Below the pieces are notes generated by a model that did no database searches, was not told where the DNA came from, and was given only the letters and a program-made list of their open reading frames with translations. Made by a program: the position numbers and the translations under genes. From Caprella mutica (taxonomy: Eukaryota > Arthropoda > Malacostraca > Amphipoda > Caprellidae): DNA of 64,000 nucleotides. Where the stretch lies: assembly GCA_947561585.1 (NCBI GenBank), contig CANNZV010000332.1, positions 186,001-250,000 of the forward strand, in the 5' to 3' direction. Below are positions 10,655 to 22,756 of the stretch, one piece after another. Every line of letters begins with the position of its first letter. Position 1 is the stretch's first letter.

Positions 10655-10854
10655 AGGTATACCAAGTAAAATATTGGAACATCTCAAAATATTAGAGTGT
10701 TCCGCTTGTGCAAGTGCTGAGTTGCGAGTGAGAGTAAAAAATATTGCGAGTGGGAATTGTGAGTGGGATTTTCTTTTTTCCCTTCGATTACGTAATTCCC
10801 ATACTGTTAAAAATACGTATATCGGGGGCGTGCTGCTCCTCCCCCCCCCCATAT

Positions 10855-10920
10855 CCCCCCTACCAGGTCATTTAACAATCATGAAGTGTACAGTACAACA
10901 AACTAGCGGATACAGTGAAC
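10855..10920 (+). repeat. interspersed repeat, family L fragment
   Basis: AGGTCATTTAACAATCATGAAGTG and AACAAACTAGCGGATACA reappear (reversed) at 15455-15535 and 28500-28610, and in part at 12125-12165. In the 28500 copy the block adjoins a G-rich CGGCACGCCCCCCG segment, as it does here. Non-coding; class unknown. Confidence 0.5.
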
Positions 10921-11055
10921 TATATTAACGGATTCATGTCACAAAAATCTAAAAGATTTATGTATCTTGAAGTGTGCATTTCAATATTCACCACACTCAA
11001 ATTATATAAATGTGACCCACAGCTAGGTGGTGACCACGTACGATTCACATTAACT

Positions 11056-11604
11056 CAGGGTACAGGAACATAATCGGGTATAGTACCTACCTAGCAGACG
11101 ACACAAAAATATGACGTCACCACAACAACACATTCCTTGTTTGTGACCGAGCGGCTCATAATTCCTCGTGTTTGCATGTTAATATCAGAAGTTTGAAGTC
11201 ATTTTATAAGGGTTTGTGCAAAAGAAAAGCGAAAATGGCGATTGCACCTTAAAGTTGAATATATAGATATAATTCAGGTGTGTTTTTATTGTTCATTTAT
11301 TAAACTTATCTATAAAAAATAGGGTCTTGAAAATATGCTACCTAGGAGCCTAAACTAGTGCTTGTTAACTGCTAAATTGTAGTTCCTATGAATAACAAAT
11401 AAGGAAAAAAATAATGGAAATACAATTTAACCAATGCCTAGTTAGTAATTGATAAGAAAAAATTAAATTTAGAAGTGACTAAGTTTAAGTAGGTTTTTCC
11501 ATGTTTCAAAGTGTGGTCAGAGTCGCCATTTCCAGTCACTCGGTGGTCACGTCAAACTATAGATTCAATCAGCTGATTACCATACCCTATGTTACTGTAT
11601 CCTG
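11056..11604. mobile_element. hAT MITE (549 bp) with perfect 8-bp target duplication
   Basis: The termini are CAGGGTACAGGAACATAATC and the complement of CAGGATACAGTAACATAGGG. The octamer CATTAACT flanks both sides (11048-11055 and 11605-11612). An 8-bp duplication with CAGG-type ends is diagnostic of the hAT superfamily. Two more copies in this window (25520-27530 and 57316-57861) also have perfect octamer duplications. No transposase is encoded. Confidence 0.93.
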
Positions 11605-11829
11605 CATTAACTAGTCTAAAATATTAATTTTAGAAATTCCCATTCGCATTTTAAATTTCCCACTCGCATTTCAAAATACTCACTCACAATATCTCTTTTT
11701 GACTGTCACTCGCAGTTTTATACTCGCACTCGCAATTTTACACTCGCACTCGCAGTTTTACACTCGCACTCGCAGTTTTTGACTCAATACTCGCTACTCG
11801 CAGTTTGGTGCACCTCAAATTATTAAGAG

Positions 11830-13015
11830 TGACGTCACACAGAATATTTTCCATTTGTTTTTTAAATAATAATTGTGCTATTATTCAGTTAAATGTGCAT
11901 TTTTATAGAAATTAACTTACATTAAATTTTTTTTATCACGTTTTACACTCTATTCATTTATTATGTCTAACTAATAATATTTGAGAGTACTCTGTGCGAC
12001 GCCATTTGTTTACATAGTTTCTGAAAAATGAATCAAGTTCACCGACAATGAATTTGAAACTTGGTATACTTCTCTATTTATTTACTATGGTTGGTAGGTA
12101 GGATATATCCAAGTCAATATATCTCGTTGTTAATCAATCATGAAGTGTGCAATTCATCAGACTATAATGGAAGTACAATACACAAAAATTAAATTGTTAT
12201 TTTTATATCGTCTCGATCTAGTACAATACATGTAATCACAATATCAATTATATTGGTATGATATATGAAGTCATACTATTATATGAAATTCATATGTAAA
12301 AAAAAATAACTAGGTCCTATAAATTAATTTAATCAAATATTAATATACCTAATATACCTAATTCAGACTTATTATTATAAATAATCTTTTATTCACAAGT
12401 ATGCATGCTAAAATAATTATCAACTACCTTACCTATAGATATTAGACTTAAGTATAATTATATATATGTTATTAATCTATACTTATGATAAATTAAATAG
12501 ATGTTTTAAGGGCTGATTCACAGTCAAAGGGTATAACTTGGATGATCAAATAAAAATTGTAATAGGGATTACTAAGAAATAAACAGACTGGAAACAAGAT
12601 ATGCTATTAGAATAAAGTCATCTACCACAGTTCAGTGGAAGTTCTCTTGAATGCAAGAACGCTATACCATACACACACGTAATTACAATCATTTACTTAT
12701 TATAACGAATATACAGCTACTAAGCATACATAGTTGGAAGACGAAAATAAAGAAGTGATGGTACCTCAATGTTTGTACCATCCCTCAGTAGTCATTACAT
12801 TAAATAAAGAAGTCATTTAACTCCACACTATATCTATCGCAACCTTTATTTATTGAATTTTCGGTTGTTAAGTCACATGAAGATTTTGTCATACTTTTTA
12901 GAAGGATTTATACCTAGGTTATTCAAGGAAAATCCCAGGCAGGAATGATTTGTTCTATGGATATTCCCTAAATATCCTAGAAATAAATCCTTCTTGTCGT
13001 GGAAATTTCAGTTTA
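11830..13015. other. no recognisable feature
   Basis: AT-rich sequence with a family L fragment near 12125-12165 and simple A/T runs. No exon with plausible splice sites was seen. Confidence 0.4.
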
Positions 13016-13272
13016 AAGAGCCGTACAACACGTAGTGTTTTTTAAGTCTTTCCACCAGACTTTTTGCTAAGCTCTTCCTACTTTTTCCACGAGAATATAA
13101 GAAAAAACTATATAATTATTATTTATTTTAGTTGGTATCCATGATACCTGCTGGTATCAACTAAAATAAATATTAATTTTATCGTTTTTTCTTATATTCT
13201 CGTGGAAACAGTAGGAGGAGCTGAGCAAAAAGTCTGATTGAAAGACTTAAACCCTACGTGTGTACGGCCCTT
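13016..13272. mobile_element. palindromic MITE, family E
   Basis: The inverted termini are AAGAGCCGTACAACACGTAG on the left and the complement of AAGGGCCGTACACACGTAGG on the right. Internal inverted blocks are GAGAATATAAGAAAAAAC and CATGATACC. A second copy lies in TDRD3 intron 4, directly upstream of exon 5. Confidence 0.8.
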
Positions 13273-13339
13273 AAGAAAAACCATTTACCTTTGATAGTTG
13301 CAAGTGGCGTCAAGGTAATAATTATTTACATTGTAAAAA

Positions 13340-13345
13340 TTTAAT
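13340..13345 (-). other. possible polyadenylation signal of the TRPA gene
   Basis: The minus strand reads ATTAAA about 120 nt downstream of the TRPA stop codon. This is a common variant of the canonical hexamer. No canonical AATAAA was seen closer. Confidence 0.3.
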
Positions 13346-13461
13346 CAAATTCATCTCTTTGCCACACTTAAAAGATAACATTTATCCAATCATGTTTTTG
13401 ATTATATATGAAGCCAATATATAGATTATTTAAGATTCGGTACGGATTTAGAATCTTTCAA

Positions 13462-16400
13462 TCAGTCTTTACTGTTCATCTCTTTCAACATTCTCATAAT
13501 ATCTTCGTTAGAGGTACCCGTCTCATTTCTCTTTGTCTGAAAATGATATTGGATGAAATATTTTATATAGCATGTAAATTACTTGATATACGTGTAATAT
13601 AAACAGATTATAAACGAACCTCTTGACAATTGATTTTATGAAGAACCTTGTTCATGTCAGTCCTTAGGTCCTTCAGCATTTCTTCTACAGATTCTTCCTT
13701 TTTACTTTGTATCGTGTTCATATAGTATGATCTGAAAATGAGAAATATATTAACTGATGTATTCTTTTCAGAAGTACCTATTTCATTATTTTCACATTCA
13801 GTCAACCCACTTCAAGGCAGAAGAGGTTTCAACGTCAAGGTAACATTCACGTGTTTCCAGGTCCTTATCGTCCCTGTGCTTATAACTTATTTTCTTCCAG
13901 TTGACCCTGTTGATGTAGACAACCAGAGCACAATCTTTCAGTTTCACCATTTGATTGTCAGTGGCGTAAACTTTCAACCATTGTATTGGCTTCGAGATGA
14001 GCTGCAAACGCAATGACATGTCAAGAAAAAAAATTACACTTGGGACATATTATCCCAAAAATAAAAAAGAGGTTTTTAGAAAGTGTCATCAGCAATAAAC
14101 ATCATTAAAATAATAAAAAATACCCCTATATTGAGGTATAAAAAGTCGGCGTGAATGGTTTAAAAAGGTGACAGAATACGATCCCCAAAATAATTAACGA
14201 ACTAACTATTTTCATTATCTTATCATTTCATTATCTATGTAAGATTAACCCAATATATTGAGTGTTTAGTGCTACTATCTTAAAGACTTGTTCTTATCAG
14301 TTTATTAATATTGAGATTAGATTTATCAGTGAAATTTTAATTACACCTTGAGTATTACAATGAATTATAACACCGAAGTGTTATATTTATATTCATTGCG
14401 TAATAGTTTCTTTTAGTTGCACTTTGCTGTGGAGATTATTTCAAGGTATATAAAAAATTATGTACATAATTTTAATTTAAAAATGAAAGAGTTTGATTAC
14501 TAATTTACCCATTTCTGAAAAAATATTAAATCTGCTGTCAATTGTAATAAGAAGTTGCTGAGTCATCCTTCAACACTATTTATACAATATATAGTTACTA
14601 TAAGATTTTTATTAACACGAAATATCAAATAGTACCTATATTTATACATTCTTTCACTCACCGAAGTTTCACTTCTCTTGTCCGAGAAGAATTTATGAAT
14701 AATTGTAACGTCTATCAGGCGATGAATAACTGATTTCAGTAAAATTTCTTCTTTCATATCCTGAAGAAGGTAATAATAATATTATTAACAGTATTAGTTA
14801 TTATTCTACACAGTATAGTTAATAATCTACACTGAATAGTCCATTTTCTGGATTATTTAGTCAATATTCTGCACAGTATGGTCCATAATTTGTACTGTAA
14901 AAGTGTATTCATTATATCTCACCTTCAAATCGCTGACTGCAATACCAGTAAGAACATTGGTCACCACCAAGTAAATCACGAAAATGAAGCTCATGAATAT
15001 TATAGTAGAGGATATGTAGTAGAAGGCGTTAGTGTCGTACATTTTACTTGAGTAAGTGGAGTACTCAAATTCTCCTGTACTTTTCACTAAAGTCAGGGGA
15101 AAGGCCTTCCACAACGATCCATTGTTCACCTTCAAGTTATTCTGAATATTAAAAGAATATATTAGTTGGAATTCTAAAGTGAATCTTACAATCTTGCATT
15201 AACTATAGATAGAGAACCTGGCTTTCGAATCTTGTTTCATAAATGACTGTGAAACTGTAACTGAAGGCGATGAACATCGTACTGAGAGGCAGCAACACCT
15301 TTAAGAAATTTCTCATAATTCTCCTCATGAAGGTGATGTAGAGTGTGAATCTTGGAATTCGACTCAAACTCAAAACGAACATGTACCTGTTAAATATAAA
15401 TAAAAATATATACTTTTGCTGATATCACCCCGCCACTTCTGTTTATGTACTACAGAATGTAGTTTGTTATATCCGCTAGTTCGTTTTATTGCACACTAAA
15501 TGATTGCTTAATGATCTAATTCATAGATCTTTCATAGATCATAACCCCATCTAATTTATAAGCGGCACGCCCCGGACAGTGACCCAACCACCTCATTTCC
15601 CCGAAATGACACCTTCATCAGTATGAAGGTCTCATTTTCAACAGATTATAAGTTATTTGTGACTGTATAAATTTGGAGCCTCTGGTTTATTTATTGTTAA
15701 TTTCATAATATTTTGATGTCAGTCGATATCATTTATCCAATTCATCAGGGATTTTTTTATGTGTGCCTATTAGTTTCATAATCTTTAATATGTCCCAAAG
15801 AGAATTTGACGTACTATGTAGAAAATTATTCTAATTAAATATTACCATCAAGTTATTTTTTACTTACGCAAGTGTGAGCATAGTCCAAGCGCTCAAATGG
15901 TGGAAGGCTTCGTCAGGCATGTTTATAAAATTCAAACTGAATATTGAACAAATGGTGAAGATTTCAAAATAGTTCTGGATCTCCAAAAAATACCTCTTAT
16001 GGACTATAATAATTTGCCCAACCTCCTTCAATACGGTGTACATTGATAAAATCCAGACGATATTAAATGATCTTTTATCCAAATCCAGTATATGTATCAG
16101 CAACATAGACAATATCATAAGGCCATCTATTAAAAGATCAATAAGATACATCTTTGCTAACTGCTGCCATTTAGCAAACAAGTAAACTTGAATAAGTGGA
16201 TGCTTCAGTGTTTCTTTTAAGTGAGAATTTGTCAAGAGGAAATTCATAATAAAAATGTCATCAGTTACACTGCTCTCCTTCTCTTTGTTGTGGTTTGCAA
16301 AGAGAAATTTGTAATTGAGTTTTACTGTATGATCTGGGTGCTCTAAATTGTCTGCTTCGGAACCATTGGCAACAATGCATTCATCAAATGCTGAATTCAA

Positions 16401-17701
16401 CGTAGTCTTCGTAATTGACACCGGCTTTTGATATATGCTTGCTCCGTGTGCAATGAGAATAGCAATGGCATTCTGGTTTTTGGCTTTCTCGGCAACTTTC
16501 AGAGCTTCATTCAAGTCAATATTCACTCCGCAGTTCATCAGTTGACGTAACATGTTCGTGTATTCTTTCGGGTACCTGATTGTACTCACAAGCAGACTGT
16601 TATTAATGAGAGAATGGACGATATTCGTTAGGTAAGGAGAAATTTTGTCAGTGCTTTCATATTTTTGAATTAGTGTTACAATTTTTTTGATAATACAATT
16701 ATCTTTCCTTACAAAGGCTCTGTGAAGTGGCATATCTCCGTTCAAATTCTTTACGAAAGGATCAAACTGAAATGTATTTAGGAGTAACGTAACCTGAGAT
16801 GGGTCATCATATTCATCTATGATATGACATAAGAGGCGTTTTGATCCGATAAATCCATTCATCAGTTTATTAACATCCCTTTTGAACTCATCAGAATCTT
16901 TATCTTCCAACAATTGTTTAATTTCCATGTCTATCTTTTTTGTAACTATACAATTGTAAATTTTGCCAGGTAATACATTATGTTTTCTATTGTCATAATT
17001 AACCTTTAGTTTTTTCGCTTCCCCCTCTGTAAGGTGGAGGTTCCTCCTCTGTTTCTCCTCAATCAGTCTGTTATACAAATCTTGATTTTTTTCGACATTA
17101 GCATCTGTTCCTTCAAGCAGTAATCCTAGAGGATATTTACCATCGTGGTTAATGGAATCTAAGTCAGTATTTACGTCGTCCTTCAATAGTGTTTCTAGGC
17201 ATTCTCTTACCTGGGATACTTGCTCTGGATTGTTAATGCTCTGATAAGCAAGGATATTGAGAGCACTATTTCCTTTGTCGTCCCTGGCATTAGGATTAGC
17301 ATTTTTCCGAAGAAGCTCCTCCATGATATTACAGTTTAGCTTCTCCGCTGCTATGTGTAGAAGATTCTTACCATTAGATTCAGGTAAATCAATTATTTGG
17401 CTCAACTTCTGAGTGCGTTCCATTTTTTGGAAACTAGTAGAGTCTTTAAGAAGATTGATGGCACCACTCTCTACTTCTCGACAGAGATCTTCTAAATTAT
17501 TATGAAGCTTATTAAACTCTTTGGAGTGATTTTCTGTTTCCTCATTGAGAAGAGGTGTAGATTCGTCAATCTCATCTGCTAGCAATATAAATTATTTAAT
17601 ATTATTAATTGACAATTGAAGATTCGTGTTGTCAAATCAATTTCAAGAAAGACCAACTCACCACCCATGTTAATAGACGAGTGCGCACTAGATTCATTCA
17701 T
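13462..17701 (-). CDS. painless-like: painless-like TRPA cation channel, 8 exons, 871 residues
   Basis: Exons, all with GT-AG borders and compatible phases: 17662-17701, 15868-17578, 15218-15386, 14923-15141, 14662-14760, 13811-14001, 13620-13731, 13462-13536. The start is the ATG at 17701-17699. The protein has an acidic N-terminus, ankyrin-type repeats over about residues 60-410, a TRPA-like HPLIQVYLFAKWQ pre-S1 motif (about 475), S1 to S4 within about 488-605, S5 about 605-632, a pore helix with FPLTLVKSTGEFEY (about 652-665), S6 about 680-710, and a Lys/Glu-rich C-terminal helix. Painless is a Drosophila TRPA channel for noxious heat and mechanical stimuli, of similar length (about 900 residues). 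It is a plasma-membrane tetrameric cation channel. Pyrexia or another TRPA member remains possible. Exons 1 and 6 to 8 are inferred from splice signals and phase. Confidence 0.85.
15455..15560 (-). repeat. family L fragment in TRPA intron 2
   Basis: GTAGTTTGTTATATCCGCTA and the following ATGATTGCTTAATGAT resemble 28503-28562. It lies in the 481-bp intron between TRPA exons 3 and 2, next to a CGGCACGCC segment. The remainder of that intron shows nothing recognisable. Confidence 0.5.
15868..17578 (-). CDS. painless-like: TRPA main exon: ankyrin region to S4
   Basis: This single 1711-nt exon encodes residues 14-584. It begins after an intron ending CTAG and ends with donor GC|GTAAGT. Ankyrin-repeat signatures include GKNLLHIAAEKLN (about residue 70), NARDDKGNSALNILA, NHDGKYPLGLLLEG and NLNGDMPLHRAFVRK (about 290). 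Four hydrophobic segments near the end correspond to S1 to S4. There is no in-frame stop or frameshift. The long intact frame on the minus strand is the strongest evidence for a functional gene in the first half of the window. Confidence 0.93.
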
Positions 17702-19097
17702 CTTGGTCACTAATGGAATATATTTAATATAAACTAATCTGATAATTATGTACAATATTTGCAATCAACATATGTGAACCTAGCTGTAAATATTCGCTAA
17801 AATAATATTGATGTAATTATTTCGAGATTACAGAAGTAAATCATCCTAAGCCTGAAAAATCACGATTTAACGTAATCTAAGCTCTTCACATATACAATTA
17901 TAAAGCACTCATACTTCAAGTGGGTTACTATTCGTATTAAAATATACTAAGAAAAACCTATTCGTAGTTCTTTTTAATTTCGATCGGCTATAGAAATCTT
18001 ACTCATATTGATAGGAAAAAAATCGTTCTTCGTATATTTTCAGGTAAAATATTTCTTCATGAATATCTGAATATCTGGATGGTTCAAGAAGTATGACAGT
18101 ACAGTGTCAGGAACTTTAATAATATGTTGAAGTTGCCTATTGTTCCAATGTCATTATATACCAAATATTATCATTTTTACACAAGTGGTTCTAACATTAA
18201 ATTTTAGGAAGTAATTACAAGCAGCTAAATATGTTATTGATAAGATTTTTTATTAATTCAGCTACCCTTAGTTCATCCAAATAATTACTATCTCAACAGT
18301 TTACATTAGGTTATTCACTATCGGAGGGTTCAATATGACATCCACTTTTCTTCACATACAAAACTAAAATGAAAAAGTGTTACTTGATATCTTATAAATT
18401 CTGAAGATAAGGTTACTGATAGGCAGTGCAATTGGATTACTATTATCACTAAGAGAAATACTTTACATTTATGATTAAGACAATTACTTGGCACCATAGT
18501 TTACACAGAGAAAAAAGTTTACTCATATCTTATGGGTCATCAATTTATGCTTTGAATCAATTTATCACGTGACTTGGTTGGACTATATTCATGTTTTCAC
18601 GTGTGTTAAAACAACTATGATGTGGTGTGTCATCAAGCATTAGTTAATTCAATTCATTTTATGGATTGAATCAACTTACTGTGAGAGTTAAAAGTTACTT
18701 TTTGAGAATTTTAAAGTATGTTGAAACAACTATGGCAGAGTGTATTGTAGGAACTCACAACGACTGTTAATCCAATGTATCTGGTTTATAAATTAATTTA
18801 CTATGCTAGTTGGCACAACTATTTTTAAGTTTAGGAGTGAGTCAAAACGACTGTTTTGTTTTAACCCACGTCAATTTAACTACTTTTAAGCAGTACCTGC
18901 AACTCACCATGTAGGTAGGCGCAAAAATAACCCATTCATATGAGTCAAAACAAATCAGATTTGATTTGATTCAACTAATCCTTTCTACCATAAAATTCAT
19001 ATACCACTGTCAACTAAATTGTAATAGATTAATAATCATATTTTATTGTGCATTATTACTGTATGTAGTTAAAAAATATAAAATGTTTTGAATTAAA
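17702..19097. other. upstream region of the TRPA gene, no recognised element
   Basis: AT-rich sequence 5' of the channel gene. Weak degenerate repeats of the type 'caactat..gttaattcaat' occur between 18540 and 18900. A promoter is expected here on the minus strand, but I cannot identify a defined core element. Confidence 0.3.
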
Positions 19098-19280
19098 GGG
19101 TGCTAGAAAAATTGTCACTGGGAAGATTGCCACCGGGAAAACTGCCACTGTGGGAAAACTTCCACTGGGAAAATTGCCACTGTGAGAAAACTGCCACTGT
19201 GGGAAGATTGCCACCCGGAAAATTGCCTCTGAGGGAAATTGCCACTGTGGAAAAATTGCCACCCGGAAAATTGCCACTGT
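19098..19280 (+). repeat. minisatellite, GGAAAATTGCCACTGTG unit, forward
   Basis: About eleven diverged tandem copies of a 16-18 bp unit, GGAAAATTGCCACTGTG. Frames open on both strands because of the repeat and are not genes. An inverse array lies at 20303-20478 and another forward array at 22757-22870. Confidence 0.9.
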
Positions 19281-20302
19281 ACATATATAAATTAATGCTG
19301 AATTTTTGTTTCGAATATCACAAAAATTATAGGTACTGAATGCATTGTTGATCAGAATTTAATATATAAGAATTTTTACAATGTTTACATCTCATTTTGA
19401 CAAGTTATACGATCTAATTCTTCCGCCGGTGGGTGTGAGTGTGCTGATAGTACGCAATTAATTTCAGTTTTATGTTCTGAAATTGTTCTCTGTAGACTTT
19501 AAACCATTTAAAGGTTTTCTGCTCTACTAGTTTGTCGTCAAGTTTTTTTCTCTCATTCACAAGTGCACTAAAATGTACTTTGTATCTTTATAATGTTTAG
19601 TCTTGCATACAGCATGGACCACAAAAAAAGAATCTCGAATTAAACTGCTCATAACTTTGGAATAAATCAAGCTATTTTAATTCTTTTTATATTAAATTCA
19701 GAATTTTTTTAATCACTTTGACAAATGACTTCAAATTGGTAATATGTTTCTTTTTCCAGCGTTATGTTGGAAAACAGGAGTATAAAGGTTAGTTACACAA
19801 AACTGCTTTCCAGGAAAAAGTTACGATGAGAGAATTACAATATTACCAATTTCACGTCATTTCCTAGACTCTAGAGTGATAAAAAACTCTTTTTTTTGAA
19901 CTTAATGCAATAAAAAGAATTAAAATATATTTATTTATTTGAAAGTTTTGCTTAAATTACGGTTAAATATTTCAAACCGAAATGTGCCTCTCAGGCTCAT
20001 TGGTCGTTCCATGGTTGAATCTTTTTTTTAACTTGTCAATGAAAGAGGAATGCACAGTGAACATTTTCTTTACATCAGATTCGAATACTTTTGAATTCTG
20101 TTCGATATTTTTTGTATAGACTAAAATATTTTTCTTAGTTTGTCACTGTGAAAATTTTCTTTATATAAAATTCGAATACTTTTGTATTCAGTTCCGTATT
20201 TTCTTATATTCGGTATTTTTTTCTTATATTCGGTATTTTTCCTATAAAATATAGTAAAATATTTTTTTTAGTTTGTCACTATATTGTTAATATATTTTAT
20301 AG
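19281..20302. other. spacer between inverted minisatellites, with internal duplications
   Basis: No gene seen. 20040-20280 contains direct repeats around TTCGAATACTTTTG, CTTATATTCGGTATTTTT and TTAGTTTGTCACT. TTTTAATTCTTTTTATATT (about 19676) and its near-complement (about 19910) form an imperfect inverted pair. Confidence 0.45.
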
Positions 20303-20478
20303 TGGCCATTTTCCACAGTGGCAATTTTCCACAGTGGCAATTTTCCTCTGTGGCAATTTTCCGGGTGGCATTTTTCCCACAATGGCAATTTTCCCAGTGG
20401 CAATCTTTAAAGTGGCAATTTTCCCACAGTGGCAGTTTTCCCGGGGGCAATCTTCCCAGTGGCAATTTTCCGCGCACG
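20303..20478 (-). repeat. minisatellite, GGAAAATTGCCACTGTG unit, inverse
   Basis: This is the reverse complement array (CACAGTGGCAATTTTCC), ending in CCGCGCACGG at 20471-20480. The array at 22757 starts with the complementary CCGTGCGCGG, so the two face each other like the arms of one element. Confidence 0.9.
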
Positions 20479-20954
20479 GAATTAAAGATAACACAAGATA
20501 TTTCTATTTTCTCATTTTCAACATCTATAAAGTAATTTTCATTGATAAATATGAAATATTTCAACATATTATATAGATAACATTATTTAGTTACTGATAT
20601 GAAATATTTAGACTAATCACTTCCGTCTATACTCTATTGTATTTATTTGAAGAATATATAGAATTATAGTTAATGATTATAATCATTGCTCTTAGATATA
20701 TGAACTTTCTTTGCATAACGTTTATGGAGATACAACAAGATTGCGATTTTACTTGCGATAAACATGATCTATTTATTTCTCAGTGGCGCTTTTTCGAAAT
20801 ATATTAAATTTTCTGCTAATAATTCATGATTATTTAGATGAACACGGTATATATCAATTATACCGATTCCCTTAAATACATATCAGCAAATGTTTAGTGT
20901 TACCTCTCCATCACCCTACTAATAACCAATATTCAGATTAACGAAGTATATATC

Positions 20955-21260
20955 ACTTATGTTGGCGAAAATGGGGGAAGTCCAAAAAATGGCCAAAATG
21001 AGTTATGACTGGTAGAAGGGCCTGGTCATGAATTCAGGCTTGAGAAGATTACTGAGTTTTCAGAAGTTTCACCGAAAATGAATTTGTACTAGGTCTACAT
21101 ATGCTGGTGAAGAAAGGGGTACGTGTAGACTGTTGAGTGAATCTGTTTGTCAGTATGTAAAAAAAACAGTGATTTACTGAACGTATTTTTCACACTTTAA
21201 AAGCTATTTTTACAATAACTCTTTTTTTAACCTACTCCCTTTTTCGCCAGCATGAGTTAT
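20955..21260. mobile_element. probable MITE with TGTTGGCGAAAA termini
   Basis: The left end TGTTGGCGAAAATGGGGGAA (about 20960) and the right end CTCCCTTTTTCGCCAGCA (about 21235-21252) are near reverse complements about 290 bp apart. It is non-coding. Target duplication not resolved. Confidence 0.45.
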
Positions 21261-21338
21261 ATCGTATTGCATAATTGGATATACCAACTGATTCAATTAG
21301 CAAATGTATTATTAACAACATATACTGTTATGTTTTAC

Positions 21339-21620
21339 TCAAACACCATTCACTCTCTCTTTGAATACACGATATATCAATTGTATACAAGGCAAATCAC
21401 TTACAAGGGACAGTACATGTGTACTGTGTAGTGACGTGACAGGTATAGGAATTTCTTCAGGCCATTTAGAATATATGTCGATAATGGTGAGAAGATATCT
21501 GTTGTTTTTAATAACAGGAAGTGGACCTACGATATCCAAATGGATCTTACTGAATTTAGATGATGCTGGAGGAATTTTCTATACCTTGCATAACAACGGA
21601 AACAATTGCTCATTATTTTC
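21339..21620 (-). pseudogene. retrotransposon integrase fragment (N-terminal part of core), inverted
   Basis: The minus strand encodes a segment with PPASSKFSKIHLDIVGPLP and YSKWPE, typical of the start of the Ty3/gypsy-class integrase catalytic core (first catalytic Asp in HLDIVGPLP). The match to integrase fades after about 21420. The next part of the same domain lies on the opposite strand at 21623 onward, so the two pieces are in opposite orientation. It is non-functional. Confidence 0.75.
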
Positions 21621-21621
21621 T

Positions 21622-22285
21622 AATTAATTGGGTCGCACGTTAATGTGTACCGAAATCAGTTACCACAGACCGTGGAGCTCAATTTGAAAGCCATCTTTGG
21701 AAAGAATTTATGAAAACTCTTGGATCTAATAAAATCAGAACTACTGCTTATCACCCTCAATCTAATGGATTAATTGAAAGATTTCATAGAAGAATAAAGG
21801 ATGCATATATATTAGAGCTCGTGTAGATGATGATGATGCTCAACATTGGATTGATAAACTTCAATTTATTCTTTTATCTATCCGTACTTCTCTCAAAGAA
21901 GATATTCCTTTTTCACCTTCTGATTCTCTCTTTGGTACTTCACTAACTCTTCCATCTGATATTTTATACACAGATTGCAAGAATTACGATTATAAAGTTT
22001 CTTCTTATACGAAGCAATTAACTTCATTCATCAAATGCATTCCTGCTGCAACAACTCGTAATTTCAGTTCTAAACCTCGTATCAATAGATCATTTAGGCA
22101 CACTATTCATGTATTTATTAGAAATGATGCTAAACATGTTTTGCAACAAAACTACAAGGGTCCATATCGTAAAATCAGTCTCACAGATAAATATTTCACA
22201 GTTGATCTACCGTGAGGACCTGACCAAATCTCAGTTGACAGACTGAAGCCTGCCGTTTGGCAGATGAAGTTCACATATTACTCCT
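21622..22285 (+). pseudogene. retrotransposon integrase fragment (rest of core and C-terminus)
   Basis: The plus strand continues the integrase: NWVAR, then VPKSVTTDRGAQFES (second catalytic Asp), AYHPQSNGLIERFHR (catalytic Glu), QHWIDKLQFILLSIRTS, and the gypsy-type C-terminal YKGPYRK and ISVDRLKPA motifs. Lesions include a stop in place of the codons between VAR and VPKS, a frameshift near 21810, and an in-frame TGA near 22213. No LTR, reverse transcriptase or gag was found nearby. It is the decayed tail of a gypsy-class pol gene. Confidence 0.8.
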
Positions 22286-22756
22286 CAACCTACTCCCACA
22301 CCTCTGGTGTTCATATCGAATGGAACTATTCCAGCAAAAATTAATAATCGTATACCTATTAACCATGAACCCTTGCTAGCTATTGTAAATGATGACAATC
22401 CTATTGGATTCACTACACGTTTTAGAGACGCAGAATTCGTTCATCTTCTTTGTTAGATTCTAATTATCGTAGATTGCATGGTAGTATTTTCTTAGTTGTA
22501 AAAAATATAATAAAGACACCACCCTAATTAAACTAATGAATATCTTTCAACATTTCCGACTTCAATTGTATTATATTTTACTTGTCAAATATACATTTTA
22601 TTCATGCAAATTTACTGTCTTAGACTTTTAAAGTCTCAAATCCTCGATGTGAATTTACCTGCGAATGATTTTTCGAACACAGTTCTCCTATCATGTTATC
22701 ATCGGATTAAATATAAGGATAAACCTCACTAACATACCTCTCTTGTCTATTACCGT

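Larger units (their letters stand above)
10690..11815. repeat. foldback-like structure with CACTCGCA minisatellite arms
   Basis: The left arm (10716-10775) carries repeats of GCGAGTGAGAG / GCGAGTGGGAATT. The right arm (about 11636-11815) carries many copies of the complementary ACTCGCACTCGCAGTTTTAC. The arms face each other around about 860 bp that includes a later hAT MITE. A C-rich run lies at 10836-10862. The 99-codon minus-strand frame across 10553-10852 overlaps the arm and is not treated as a gene. Confidence 0.55.

Noticed and set aside
10260..10852. 61-99 codon frames (plus 10260-10486, minus 10553-10852)
   Set aside because: No splice or family support. The minus frame overlaps the CACTCGC foldback arm and a C-rich run.
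19056..20567. Several overlapping 60-99 codon frames
   Set aside because: They lie in the GGAAAATTGCCACTG minisatellites and change frame with unit-length variation.
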